DNA from: Pseudomonadota bacterium
GTDB taxonomy: Bacteria; Desulfobacterota; Desulfobacteria; Desulfobacterales; Desulfosarcinaceae
DNA length: 38,746 bases
Reading direction: 5' to 3'
NCBI GenBank assembly: GCA_023435265.1
Contig: JAEYRZ010000146.1
Coordinates: 1-38,746 of the forward strand
The notes under the pieces are model-generated. The model saw nothing but the letters and a program-made list of their open reading frames with translations, did not search any database and was not told where the DNA came from. How positions within the stretch are numbered: the first letter of the stretch is position 1; each line of letters begins with the position of its first letter. This document shows positions 7,357-14,935 of the stretch, one piece after another. The position numbers were made by a program, and so were the translations under genes.

Positions 7357-10300
7357 TCAACCGTCATGTGTCTCGATCTTCTTCATCAAGGCGGTAGTGG
7401 CCGGTTCCGGGGAAACCCCCAACTCGGTTCGCAATACATGATCGAGATGTTCATAAACCTGCCAGGCTTCATTGAACCGGCCCTGCGCGGCGTAAAGCCG
7501 TATCAGGTTCTGGGCGGCCGCTTCATTGCATGAATCGATCCGCAAAATCGTGCGGCAAAAATCCGCAGCCGCTTCCGGCTGATTTTGAAGCTGATGAAGG
7601 TCTGCCATTTTCAGAAGGACTTCGATGTACTCGTCCTTGAGCGCCCAGCGTTTCATTTCCACCCAGGGCGCATACGGTTCTTCAGGCAGGAAGTCTCCCT
7701 GGTAGAGGGCGCTCAGCGTACGGCCCAGAACACCGATCTTATCCGCATCGCCATTGTGAACCTGCCGCTTGACCTGTTTGCAGGCGTTGAGGAACTGTTC
7801 CAGATCCACGCTGCAGTTTTCACGATCCAGAGAAACCAGGTTGCCCTTGAGATGGACATAGGCGGAGCCCTTTCCCTTCTGCAATCCAGGCTCCAGGATT
7901 CTGCGCAGCCGATGCAGGGTCACTTTGAAATTCTGCAGGGCGGTCTCAGGACTGCTTTCCGGCCACAGATCGTCCATGAGCAAATCTTTGGGAATTTCCC
8001 GCAACCCGCGTACCAGTATGGCCTTGAACAGCAACTTGGGTCGTTGCCCGCCCCATTCGTCTTCGCCGATAGGGGTGACCCCGCCGCGAAGAACGCTGAA
8101 TCCGCCGAACGTCTTGATCGCCAATGGGGGGATCCGGCTTCCCGAGACATGCGCGAGGGGCGTCGCATCGGAGGCGGAGGCCGCTTGCGGCGATTGCCGC
8201 CCGGCATTCGACAGGTCCCCCCAGCGTTCGGGGAGCTGAATGTCGTATCGGGACGCAATCCGGGCGATGGACCGCAGATCACCGGAATCGATCAGTACCA
8301 GGCGATCGAAGCCGTGTGCGTTGATGATCCGAAATCCATCTTTCAGGCTGCGCTCGCTCAGGTCCAGGCGGCCGGTCGCATGGGCCCACAACCCCGACAG
8401 CAGGAATGTTTCAGCCAAGGAAAGGGGATTGGCGGTCTGTTCGAAAAAAGCGGCCGCATCGTTCAGCAGGCCGCCGGCGGCATCATATTCTTCGAGATGC
8501 AGACTGGCCGCAGCCAGGAGCTGCTTGGTCCGCATCACGTGCAGAGTATCCGGCCCCCCTGAACCCATTTCAGCCAGGGCAAGCCGGGCTTCGGCAACCG
8601 CCCGGGCATCATTGCCCTGGCAATAGTGGATCAGGCTGCTGAGACGATGCGAAAGCCCTTTATAGATCGGATTGCCGGTCAAAAGCGCCACATCCAGCAA
8701 ATATCGGCTTGTGGCACGGGCTTCTGTATACCGGGCTTCATAAATCTGCAGAAAACCACAGGCATCCAGGTATGCTGGAAAGAGAAACAGGAGCCCGTAA
8801 GCTTCGATATCGCGGCCGACCGATTGGATGAGTTGCCGCGCGGCGGTCAGATTGCCGCGCCTGAGCGAGAGCTCCACCCGGGTCATCGCCAGCAGCAGGT
8901 GGTATTCGTCCAGCGCGACGGGCTCGGGGCCGATCTTGGAGAGCATTTCATCGGCCTTTGCGTATTCCCCGGCGGTCGCGAGCCCCAGGGCCGATATAAT
9001 CGCCGCCCGCGCGGTCAGGACCGGATTTTCGATCTTGCGCGCCAGGACCAGGGCATTGTGGGCCGCGGAGAGCCCTTTGGTAATGTCCAGCCCGCTGACG
9101 ATATACCCGTACCCGATATAGAGCCACAAAAGTGTTTTGGCCCAGGCATAGTAATGGGTCGCGCGCTGCTGCGCCAGCCAGGCTTCCGCCTTTTCAACCC
9201 AGCGCAGATAGACCGCCGGGGGCTCGCCCAGGAGAATGCCGGCTTCGATCAGATGGGACAAGGCGAGCATTTGCCCCCGCACGTCCCCCTGCGAACTGAA
9301 GCGGGCCAGGGCCGATTCGAAATCGTTCAGGCATTTGCGCCCGGCATGGATCCGCCCCGTCAGCGCCCGCAGAAAAAACAGCCAGGGGTCGGACTGGCAC
9401 TGATCCTCTGGAAAAGGGTGGATTTGCTCCGCAAGTTCGGCGTATCGGCCCCGGATGACGAGGTCGGTGCCGATCCGTTTCAAACCTGCCGCCGCGCGTT
9501 CGTAATCATCCGCCAGGAAGTGCCATTTAATGGCTGCCGCGGTCTCGCCGTGGTTGTCGTAGAATGCGGCGATGCGTGCGAAATAGGATTTCTGTTCGGC
9601 GGGAGAATAAGACTTCTCGAACGCGGCACGCAGAAATTCCCTGAAAAGAGGGTTCAGTCGATAGAAGCGTCGCGCGCCGCGCTTGTCGTGAAGGGTCCTG
9701 ATGAAAGCATTGTTTAGCACCAGCCGATCCAGCTGCTTGCGGCTTTCGGGCACTCCCAGAACATCCTCCAGCATGACCGGATCGATATTTTCGAAAGACG
9801 CGGCATGAAGCAGAAGCGCGCGCGCAGATGTCGGATGTTCGCTGAATACTTCTTCATGAAAGTAATTCTGGGTTTCATCGTAAAGTCTGGAGGGCAGGTC
9901 GCGTGAAAGATATTCAATCCACTGTGAAGCCGGCATCCGTTCGATGGCCTGGGCCACAAGTACCAGGCCGCCCGGCCAGCCCTCGGTCACCTGATGCATC
10001 AGGTCGATGCATTCAGGGGGCAGATTGAGCTGGTGCACCGCTTCGAAATAGATCTGGATTTCACGATGCGTAAATGCCAGGTCATCGTTGTTCAAAACCA
10101 GCATCTGTCGATTGACAATTGCCTGCTGATATTCGAAAGGTGGTATACGCCGCGACAGTATCCAGAGCCGCCCGCTGCGAACCATCGTGGCGCAGAGCCG
10201 GCGGATGAGATCGATGGTCGGCCCCTGGTCCGGCAGACGATCCAGTCCATCCAGTACAAGCTGGGCCTGTTTCGGCAAATGCGTCCCCAAATCTTGCAGC

Positions 10301-10662
10301 CGATCGGCCAGATAAGCGGCGTTATCTTGGTGGGCCGCCGGCGATCGCGGTTCAAGGACGGGTGAGAAATGGGCTCTAAGGTCGAGCGATGGGAATGCCA
10401 GGGCGAGCGCCTGAATCAACCGCCTGTAAAATCGCTCCGCATCGGCGTCGTCACGGGCATTCAGGGAAAGCCAGGCTGTGGGCAGGGCGGCCTGCTGAAG
10501 GAAATCCGCCGCCAGGGTCGTCTTTCCCTGAGCGGCCTGGCCGATGATCCAGATCAAGCCATTGGACCGGCAGGCCCTTATCCGCCGCACCAGGCGGTCC
10601 CGGGTGATGACCGCGGGCAGCCCGGGCAATGTCATTTCCGAGGTGTTGCAGGCGTGCTGCAT
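7357..10662 (-). CDS. Large transcriptional regulator: STAND-type ATPase, helical repeats, C-terminal OmpR-like wHTH and BTAD (SARP)
   Basis: A 1101-residue regulator. The N-terminus has a P-loop GQAAQGKT (41-48), a Walker B-like LVLDGLD and a sensor-like SGRLWILSR, as in MalT/STAND ATPases. The middle, about 350-830, is alpha-helical and TPR-like. Residues about 844-945 form an OmpR-type winged helix (KTFGGFSV, then RPKLLFKAIL, LMDDLWP, LHRLRRIL), and about 950-1095 the BTAD domain of SARP regulators. Classical AfsR has the DNA-binding part at the N-terminus; here it is at the C-terminus. Neither the ATG at 10662 nor the one at 10635 has a good ribosome-binding site, so the start is uncertain. 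The gene is first in a minus-strand set and is divergent from the second receiver-STAS gene, so it may control both. Confidence 0.85.
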   Translation of the reverse strand: MQHACNTSEMTLPGLPAVITRDRLVRRIRACRSNGLIWIIGQAAQGKTTLAADFLQQAALPTAWLSLNARDDADAERFYRRLIQALALAFPSLDLRAHFSPVLEPRSPAAHQDNAAYLADRLQDLGTHLPKQAQLVLDGLDRLPDQGPTIDLIRRLCATMVRSGRLWILSRRIPPFEYQQAIVNRQMLVLNNDDLAFTHREIQIYFEAVHQLNLPPECIDLMHQVTEGWPGGLVLVAQAIERMPASQWIEYLSRDLPSRLYDETQNYFHEEVFSEHPTSARALLLHAASFENIDPVMLEDVLGVPESRKQLDRLVLNNAFIRTLHDKRGARRFYRLNPLFREFLRAAFEKSYSPAEQKSYFARIAAFYDNHGETAAAIKWHFLADDYERAAAGLKRIGTDLVIRGRYAELAEQIHPFPEDQCQSDPWLFFLRALTGRIHAGRKCLNDFESALARFSSQGDVRGQMLALSHLIEAGILLGEPPAVYLRWVEKAEAWLAQQRATHYYAWAKTLLWLYIGYGYIVSGLDITKGLSAAHNALVLARKIENPVLTARAAIISALGLATAGEYAKADEMLSKIGPEPVALDEYHLLLAMTRVELSLRRGNLTAARQLIQSVGRDIEAYGLLFLFPAYLDACGFLQIYEARYTEARATSRYLLDVALLTGNPIYKGLSHRLSSLIHYCQGNDARAVAEARLALAEMGSGGPDTLHVMRTKQLLAAASLHLEEYDAAGGLLNDAAAFFEQTANPLSLAETFLLSGLWAHATGRLDLSERSLKDGFRIINAHGFDRLVLIDSGDLRSIARIASRYDIQLPERWGDLSNAGRQSPQAASASDATPLAHVSGSRIPPLAIKTFGGFSVLRGGVTPIGEDEWGGQRPKLLFKAILVRGLREIPKDLLMDDLWPESSPETALQNFKVTLHRLRRILEPGLQKGKGSAYVHLKGNLVSLDRENCSVDLEQFLNACKQVKRQVHNGDADKIGVLGRTLSALYQGDFLPEEPYAPWVEMKRWALKDEYIEVLLKMADLHQLQNQPEAAADFCRTILRIDSCNEAAAQNLIRLYAAQGRFNEAWQVYEHLDHVLRTELGVSPEPATTALMKKIETHDG

Positions 10663-10872
10663 TTGGCCGTATCCTGATTGTGGGCGCCGAAGGGCTAAAT
10701 GCCGAATCCCGTGCTCCTCATCTTTTTCATTATCAGAGGCGGCTTACTTTGGAAACCATCAAACGAATTCAGGGGCCGTTCATCGATCGAGCAGCCGGCA
10801 ATGGGGTACCTGGGTCATAGGTTCATACCGGGTTCGATAGAGGTCCGGTCAGCGTGAATGAAAGGAGGTCGC

Positions 10873-11604
10873 GTGGCGGAATCCTTCAAAGTCCTGGTCA
10901 TCGATGACGAAAGCGCCACCTTGACCATGTTCCGTTTGTTCCTGGTTGCGTATGGCCATGAGGTACTGCTTGCCGAGCACGGCAGGACCGGCATCGAACT
11001 GGTGCGGCGGCATCGTCCCCAGATCGTGTTCACCGACTTGAAAATGCCCGAAATCGACGGCCTCGAAGTACTCAAGGAGATCAAGAAGATCGATCCGCGC
11101 ACGGAAGTGATTGTGATCACCGGGCATGGCGACATGGATCTGGCGATACAGGCCCTTAATCTGGATGCGACCGATTTTATAAACAAGCCCATCATGCGCA
11201 GCGCCCTGGATGCTGCGCTGCGGCGTGCCGCGGAGCGTCTGCGGCACCCCCTGCCGGATTTGTGCGAAGTGGCCTTCAGCGAAAAAGACGGGCTCTGCCG
11301 CATCCACATCAAGGGAACGCTGCGGCGCGAGAATCGGGATGCACTGCTTCAGTGCTGCCAGAAGGCCTGCTCCGCCAAATGCGATTGCATTCTGCTGCAC
11401 TTCATGGACAATTCCGCCGTCAACGGCGGCGGCATCTCCGAATTGATCAATTGCCTTTCAACGATTCACCGCAGCGCGAAAGCAGTCGCCGTGGTAGGAC
11501 TTTCGGAAAATTTCAGAGTCATTTTCCAAATGGTGGGCATCGGACGCTTTGCCGAATTGTTCGATACGGAGGCGCAGGCAATCGCCGCCATTTCGCAAGG
11601 CTGA
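10873..11604 (+). CDS. Response-regulator receiver fused to a STAS domain (second paralogue)
   Basis: A 243-residue paralogue of the protein at 6584-7297. The receiver has DD at 11-12, phospho-acceptor Asp55 in FTDLKMPEIDG and Lys105 in FINKP. The STAS-like half has NGGG (184-187) in place of DSSG, so it too lacks the phospho-acceptor serine. The half is unusually rich in cysteine (C131, C142, C161, C162, C166, C170, C172, C194), unlike its paralogue. The chosen start is the GTG at 10873, because AGGAGG sits 4 nt upstream. The ATG at 10858 would place this Shine-Dalgarno sequence inside the gene. It is transcribed away from the large regulator across a gap of about 210 bp. Confidence 0.85.
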   Translation: MAESFKVLVIDDESATLTMFRLFLVAYGHEVLLAEHGRTGIELVRRHRPQIVFTDLKMPEIDGLEVLKEIKKIDPRTEVIVITGHGDMDLAIQALNLDATDFINKPIMRSALDAALRRAAERLRHPLPDLCEVAFSEKDGLCRIHIKGTLRRENRDALLQCCQKACSAKCDCILLHFMDNSAVNGGGISELINCLSTIHRSAKAVAVVGLSENFRVIFQMVGIGRFAELFDTEAQAIAAISQG

Positions 11605-11689
11605 ACGAAATCCCCAAAACTCGGGATAGGGAATCTCCCGAGAATCCGCCTTATGCGGCTGCAGGTGGATTGTGGTGCTCAAGCTTCGG

Positions 11690-11708
11690 CCTGAGCCCGA
11701 GGCTCAGG
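11690..11708. terminator. Hairpin between convergent genes
   Basis: A perfect 8-bp stem (CCTGAGCC/GGCTCAGG) with a CGA loop overlaps the stop codon of the minus-strand acidic protein gene and lies 85 nt after the plus-strand receiver-STAS gene. T content after it is modest on both strands (TCGTTT on plus), so termination is possible but not certain. Confidence 0.35.
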
Positions 11709-12186
11709 TCGTTTCATCGAGGTCGCCGGGATCCTCCTCCGCAACCTGGATCGAAGATTTCAAATCTTTCAAAACCTCATCTTCGTCATCATACTCTTCA
11801 TCGATGGTCTCTTCCAGGAGGTCATCGACGTCCACATCTTCTTCAGACTCCTCCTCGGCTTCACCGGGGACCGCCGCCTCGGCCTCCTTGACAAACAGAT
11901 CCCGGTCGTCGAAAAAAAGCTCCGCGGACAGATTGCCGCCTTCCGCGAACAGGTTGATGATGGATTGGGCGATCGGTTCGGCGAACACCGTGGGCGGGTA
12001 CATATTATTGGTCCGGATGGCGTCGACGACTGCCTGCTTGCCGTTCTGGACGGCCTGGGCGATGGTGTCGCGCGGATAGCTTTCTTCGCACAGGAGCGAC
12101 ATCATCTCCTTGTCCAATTCGGCGTATTCCCGTACGATCAGGTTATCATGGTCGTCATCCCGGATGATGACATATTTTTGTTTCAT
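11704..12186 (-). CDS. Acidic hypothetical protein
   Basis: A 160-residue protein I do not recognise. The first 100 residues look globular (KQKYVIIRDDDHDNLIVREY, then ESYPRDTIAQAVQNGKQAVVDAIRTNNMYPP). From about residue 108 the chain is very acidic, with runs such as EAEEESEEDVDVDD and EEYDDEDE, and is probably disordered or nucleic-acid-mimicking. The start at 12186 follows AAGGAG; an upstream frame to 12261 has no ribosome-binding site and would run through the promoter. No signal peptide or membrane segment is seen. Neighbours are tRNA-Ser (UGA), divergent, and a receiver-STAS gene, convergent, which give no clear clue to function. Confidence 0.7.
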   Translation of the reverse strand: MKQKYVIIRDDDHDNLIVREYAELDKEMMSLLCEESYPRDTIAQAVQNGKQAVVDAIRTNNMYPPTVFAEPIAQSIINLFAEGGNLSAELFFDDRDLFVKEAEAAVPGEAEEESEEDVDVDDLLEETIDEEYDDEDEVLKDLKSSIQVAEEDPGDLDETT

Positions 12187-12232
12187 GGCGCTTCTCCTTG
12201 CGCCCCTGAGGGGCTCGAAATTTTGGGGGGCA

Positions 12233-12261
12233 AAATAATCACCATCGCCGGACGATGTCAA
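12233..12261 (-). promoter_or_regulatory. Sigma-70-type promoter for the acidic protein gene
   Basis: On the minus strand TTGACA (12261-12256) is followed after 17 bp by TTATTT (12238-12233), about 47 nt before the ATG at 12186. The -35 is perfect and the -10 is moderate. Confidence 0.5.
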
Positions 12262-12302
12262 TATTCAAATCATCTCCAACGCTTGTGAATTATATAAAAA
12301 GA

Positions 12303-12331
12303 TTGACCCTGCCATGGCATGATGTTAAAAA
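12303..12331 (+). promoter_or_regulatory. Likely promoter of the tRNA-Ser genes
   Basis: TTGACC (12303-12308) and TAAAAA (12326-12331) with a 17-bp spacer. The predicted start is about 9 nt before the mature 5' end of the first tRNA. Confidence 0.45.
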
Positions 12332-12346
12332 ACGATCCGCTTTTCG

Positions 12347-12432
12347 GGAGGGATGGCCGAGTGGTTGAAGGCGGCGGTCTTGAAAACCGTTGAGCGAAAG
12401 CTCCGTGGGTTCGAATCCTACTCCCTCCGCCA
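12347..12432 (+). tRNA. tRNA-Ser(UGA), CCA encoded
   Basis: A complete cloverleaf: acceptor stem GGAGGGA/TCCCTCC, D-arm with GCCG/CGGC, anticodon loop CTTGAAA (anticodon TGA), the long variable arm of class II tRNAs (GAGC-GAAA-GCTC), T-arm GTGGG-TTCGAAT-CCTAC, discriminator G and encoded CCA at 12430-12432. Confidence 0.95.
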
Positions 12433-12496
12433 GCTTCGCCGATTCATCGAACGGCCGGAGGATGAATAAGCCCCGAAAGCGTCGATTGCGAACACA

Positions 12497-12589
12497 GGAG
12501 AGATGGCCGAGTTGGCCGAAGGCGCTCGCCTGCTAAGCGAGTATACTCCGAAAGGGGTATCCCGGGTTCGAATCCCGGTCTCTCCGCCA
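12497..12589 (+). tRNA. tRNA-Ser(GCU), CCA encoded
   Basis: Acceptor stem GGAGAGA/TCTCTCC, anticodon stem CTCGC/GCGAG around loop CTGCTAA (anticodon GCT), long variable arm (TACTCC-GAAA-GGGGTA), T-arm with TTCGAAT, discriminator G and encoded CCA at 12587-12589. It lies 64 nt after tRNA-Ser(UGA) and is probably on the same transcript. Confidence 0.95.
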
Positions 12590-12594
12590 CATTC

Positions 12595-12629
12595 AAAAAA
12601 AAGCCCGGTCCGAAAGGATCGGGCTTTTT
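12595..12629. terminator. Bidirectional intrinsic terminator
   Basis: A 10-bp stem (12602-12611 with 12616-12625, one G-T wobble) and a GAAA loop. T5 follows on the plus strand (after the tRNAs) and an A8 tract precedes it, giving T8 on the minus strand, where the cyclic-nucleotide-binding gene ends 19 nt earlier. Confidence 0.9.
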
Positions 12630-12647
12630 GCATGGCGTTGCCGCTTT

Positions 12648-13160
12648 TCAGGGTCGGCGGGCGGTCCGCTCTGATTTCAGGCGTTCGATTTCCTGCCGAG
12701 CTTTCAGATATTTTTCGGTGGTGATGCGCAGCCGCTTGGCAAGAACCTCGGCGAAACCTCTGAAAATCGCATACCGGAACACGAAACGATTTTCATGCGG
12801 CAGGCCGTCGACGCTGGAGATGTCGATTTTCAGACAGGTCGATTCATCCATGGCGAAAACCGAAACCGAAAGATCGCCGCTGCCCATGCCGCCGACATCG
12901 CCGAACACATCGCCCGTGCGCTGCAGGACCGCCAATTCCGTTCCCTTTTTGACGATCCTCAGCCGTCCGGCGATTAAATAATAGATCCATCCATCATAAT
13001 TGCTTTCATCGACAATCAGTTCGCCCGGCCTGTAGCGCATGATTTTGCTGATGCGCAGCAATTCCTTGAGATCGTTCTCGTCAAAAGACTCCAATGCCGG
13101 CAGGGTTTTGATTTTTTCCAGAATATCAGCGCTGTCGCCGTTTTTTTCAGTTTCGTGCAT
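12648..13160 (-). CDS. Cyclic-nucleotide-binding-domain (CRP-like sensor) protein, no DNA-binding domain
   Basis: A 170-residue protein with one cNMP-binding beta-roll: SKIMRYRPGELIVDES, YYLIAGRLRIVKKG, VLQRTGDVFGDVGGM, then VFAMDESTCLKID. The cAMP-anchoring Arg-Ala-Ala segment of CRP is not evident, so the ligand may not be cAMP. The C-terminal part is a helix with RLRITTEKYLKARQEIERL, a probable coiled coil, with no helix-turn-helix. It may therefore act by protein contact. The ATG at 13160 has GGAG 6 nt upstream; a TTG four codons earlier has no such signal. It is transcribed away from sat, with which it shares a 283-bp intergenic region. Confidence 0.8.
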   Translation of the reverse strand: MHETEKNGDSADILEKIKTLPALESFDENDLKELLRISKIMRYRPGELIVDESNYDGWIYYLIAGRLRIVKKGTELAVLQRTGDVFGDVGGMGSGDLSVSVFAMDESTCLKIDISSVDGLPHENRFVFRYAIFRGFAEVLAKRLRITTEKYLKARQEIERLKSERTARRP

Positions 13161-13329
13161 CCCCTTCTCCAAAGCTGGTCATCTTGGGCCACATACCCAT
13201 ATCATTGCCGTCACGGCCGAATCAACGCCTGATTGCCGGGCCGGGTATTTCGCTGGAGAAAGCCAACCGGGTGTGCGCATCGACAGGTCCCCATCGGCAG
13301 CGGAGGCCATGTACCGGCTGCAATTGCGC

Positions 13330-13358
13330 TTGACAAAAGATGGGTTCCCGAATAGAAA
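13330..13358 (+). promoter_or_regulatory. Sigma-70-type promoter of sat
   Basis: TTGACA (13330-13335), a 17-bp spacer and TAGAAA (13353-13358). A start near 13365 would give a leader of about 80 nt before the sat ATG. The rest of the 283-bp gap shows no recognisable Rex or HcpR palindrome. Confidence 0.6.
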
Positions 13359-13443
13359 TACGCCCTTGAATGCTTTTTCCGCACCTGGCCCAAAGGCAGA
13401 TAGCCTCTTGATATTCTAACATAAAAGAAAGGAGAAGCATCAC

Positions 13444-14718
13444 ATGCCACAATTGATTCCTCCCCATGGCGGCAAAGGTTTGACCGTTTGCCTGCTGGAA
13501 GGCGCCGCGTTGGAAGCCGAAAAGAAAAAGGCCCAATCACTGAAACAAGTCACCATCTCCCCCCGCGTGAAAGGCGACCTGATCATGATCGGCATCGGCG
13601 GCTTCAGCCCGCTGACCGGCTTCATGACCAAAGCCGACTGGAAGAGCGTCTGTGACAAATTCCTGCTGGCCGACGGTACGTTCTGGCCGGTGCCCGTCAC
13701 CCTCGATGTCTCCAAGCAGGATGCCGATGGAATCAACGTCGGCCAGGAAATCGCCCTTTATGACCCCGAGGGCAAAGAGATCATGGCCACCATGAAGGTC
13801 ACCGAAAAATTCGAGATGACCGAGGCCGACAAAAAGTACGAATGCGAAAAGATCTTCATGGGCGAAGGCACCAAGACGGCTGAAGATTTTTGGAAGATCG
13901 CCAAGGACGACCATCCCGGCGTCCAGATGGTGATGAACCAGAAAGAGATCAACCTGGCCGGACCGGTCAAAGTGCTCAGCGAAGGCGAATACCCCAAGAA
14001 ATACGCCGGCGTTTATCACCGCCCGGCCGAATCACGCAAGATCTTCGAGCAGCGCGGCTGGAGCGAAATCGCCGCCCTGCAGCTGCGCAACCCCATGCAC
14101 CGCTCCCATGAGTATCTGTGCAAAATCGCCGTGGAAGTATGCGACGGCGTCTACATCCACTCCCTGGTAGGCAACCTGAAACCGGGCGACATCCCTGCTG
14201 AAGTACGCGTGAAATGCATCGATGCCCTGGTCAAGAATTACTTTGTCGAAAAGAACGTCGTCCAGGGCGGCTACCCGCTGGATATGCGCTACGCCGGACC
14301 GCGCGAAGGCCTGCTGCATGCCACCTTCCGCCAGAACTATGGCTGCTCGCGCATGATCATCGGCCGCGACCATGCCGGCGTGGGCGACTTCTACGGCATG
14401 TTCGAAGCCCAGACCATTTTCGACAAAATCCCCTACCCCAAGGAAGCCGGCAAGGCCCTGATCTGCAAGCCGCTCAAGATCGACTGGACCTTCTACTGCC
14501 ACAAATGCGACGGCATGGCCTCTCTGCGCACCTGCCCGCACGGCAAGGAAGACCGCGTGCTGCTCTCCGGCACCATGCTGCGCAAGATGCTCAGCGAAGG
14601 CGGCCAGTTGCCGGATCATTTCGGCCGTGACGAAGTGGTCGCGATTTTGCGGAAGTACTATGAGGGGTTGACTGAAAAGGTCAAGATCAAAACCCACAAA
14701 GCAGCCACGGGCGTGTAA
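13444..14718 (+). CDS. sat: ATP sulfurylase (sulfate adenylyltransferase)
   Basis: Makes adenosine 5'-phosphosulfate (APS) and pyrophosphate from ATP and sulfate in the cytoplasm, the first step of dissimilatory sulfate reduction. The 424-residue protein has the family motifs: QLRNPMHRSHE with the HxxH pair (near 217-227), GRDHAGVG near 310, and a zinc-type motif CHKC-x8-CPH near 357-371, as in the bacterial homo-oligomeric enzymes. There is no APS kinase domain. The start has AAAGGAG upstream. It stands alone with its own promoter and terminator, with aprBA and qmoABC about 9-18 kb away on the other strand. A pyrophosphatase needed to pull the reaction is not in the window. Confidence 0.97.
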   Translation: MPQLIPPHGGKGLTVCLLEGAALEAEKKKAQSLKQVTISPRVKGDLIMIGIGGFSPLTGFMTKADWKSVCDKFLLADGTFWPVPVTLDVSKQDADGINVGQEIALYDPEGKEIMATMKVTEKFEMTEADKKYECEKIFMGEGTKTAEDFWKIAKDDHPGVQMVMNQKEINLAGPVKVLSEGEYPKKYAGVYHRPAESRKIFEQRGWSEIAALQLRNPMHRSHEYLCKIAVEVCDGVYIHSLVGNLKPGDIPAEVRVKCIDALVKNYFVEKNVVQGGYPLDMRYAGPREGLLHATFRQNYGCSRMIIGRDHAGVGDFYGMFEAQTIFDKIPYPKEAGKALICKPLKIDWTFYCHKCDGMASLRTCPHGKEDRVLLSGTMLRKMLSEGGQLPDHFGRDEVVAILRKYYEGLTEKVKIKTHKAATGV

Positions 14719-14750
14719 GCCTATGGCGGCCGCATGACCGCAATAATAAG

Positions 14751-14785
14751 GGGAGGTATCGGGCAACCGGTATCTCCCTTTTTTT
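14751..14785 (+). terminator. Intrinsic terminator of sat
   Basis: A 12-bp stem (14751-14762 with 14767-14778, two G-T wobbles), GCAA loop and T7. It lies 32 nt after the sat stop codon. Confidence 0.92.
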
Positions 14786-14935
14786 GTGACCCCGCCCGGA
14801 CGGCTGCCGGGAGGCAACGGAATCAGTTCGCATTCCCGGGTTCGCAGTACGCTCTTTACAAATCAAGGTTGACGCCCCATACACGCAAGGGCCGAATTCG
14901 CTTGCTTCAGATAGAAGCCCGCAAGGAGAGGCGCC

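Noticed and set aside
12280..12300. TTGTGAATTATATAA as a Rex-type site
   Set aside because: Only one half-site matches; it is better read as AT-rich promoter sequence.
13161..13443. Rex or HcpR operator upstream of sat
   Set aside because: No TTGTGAA-N4-TTCACAA or similar palindrome was found by eye.
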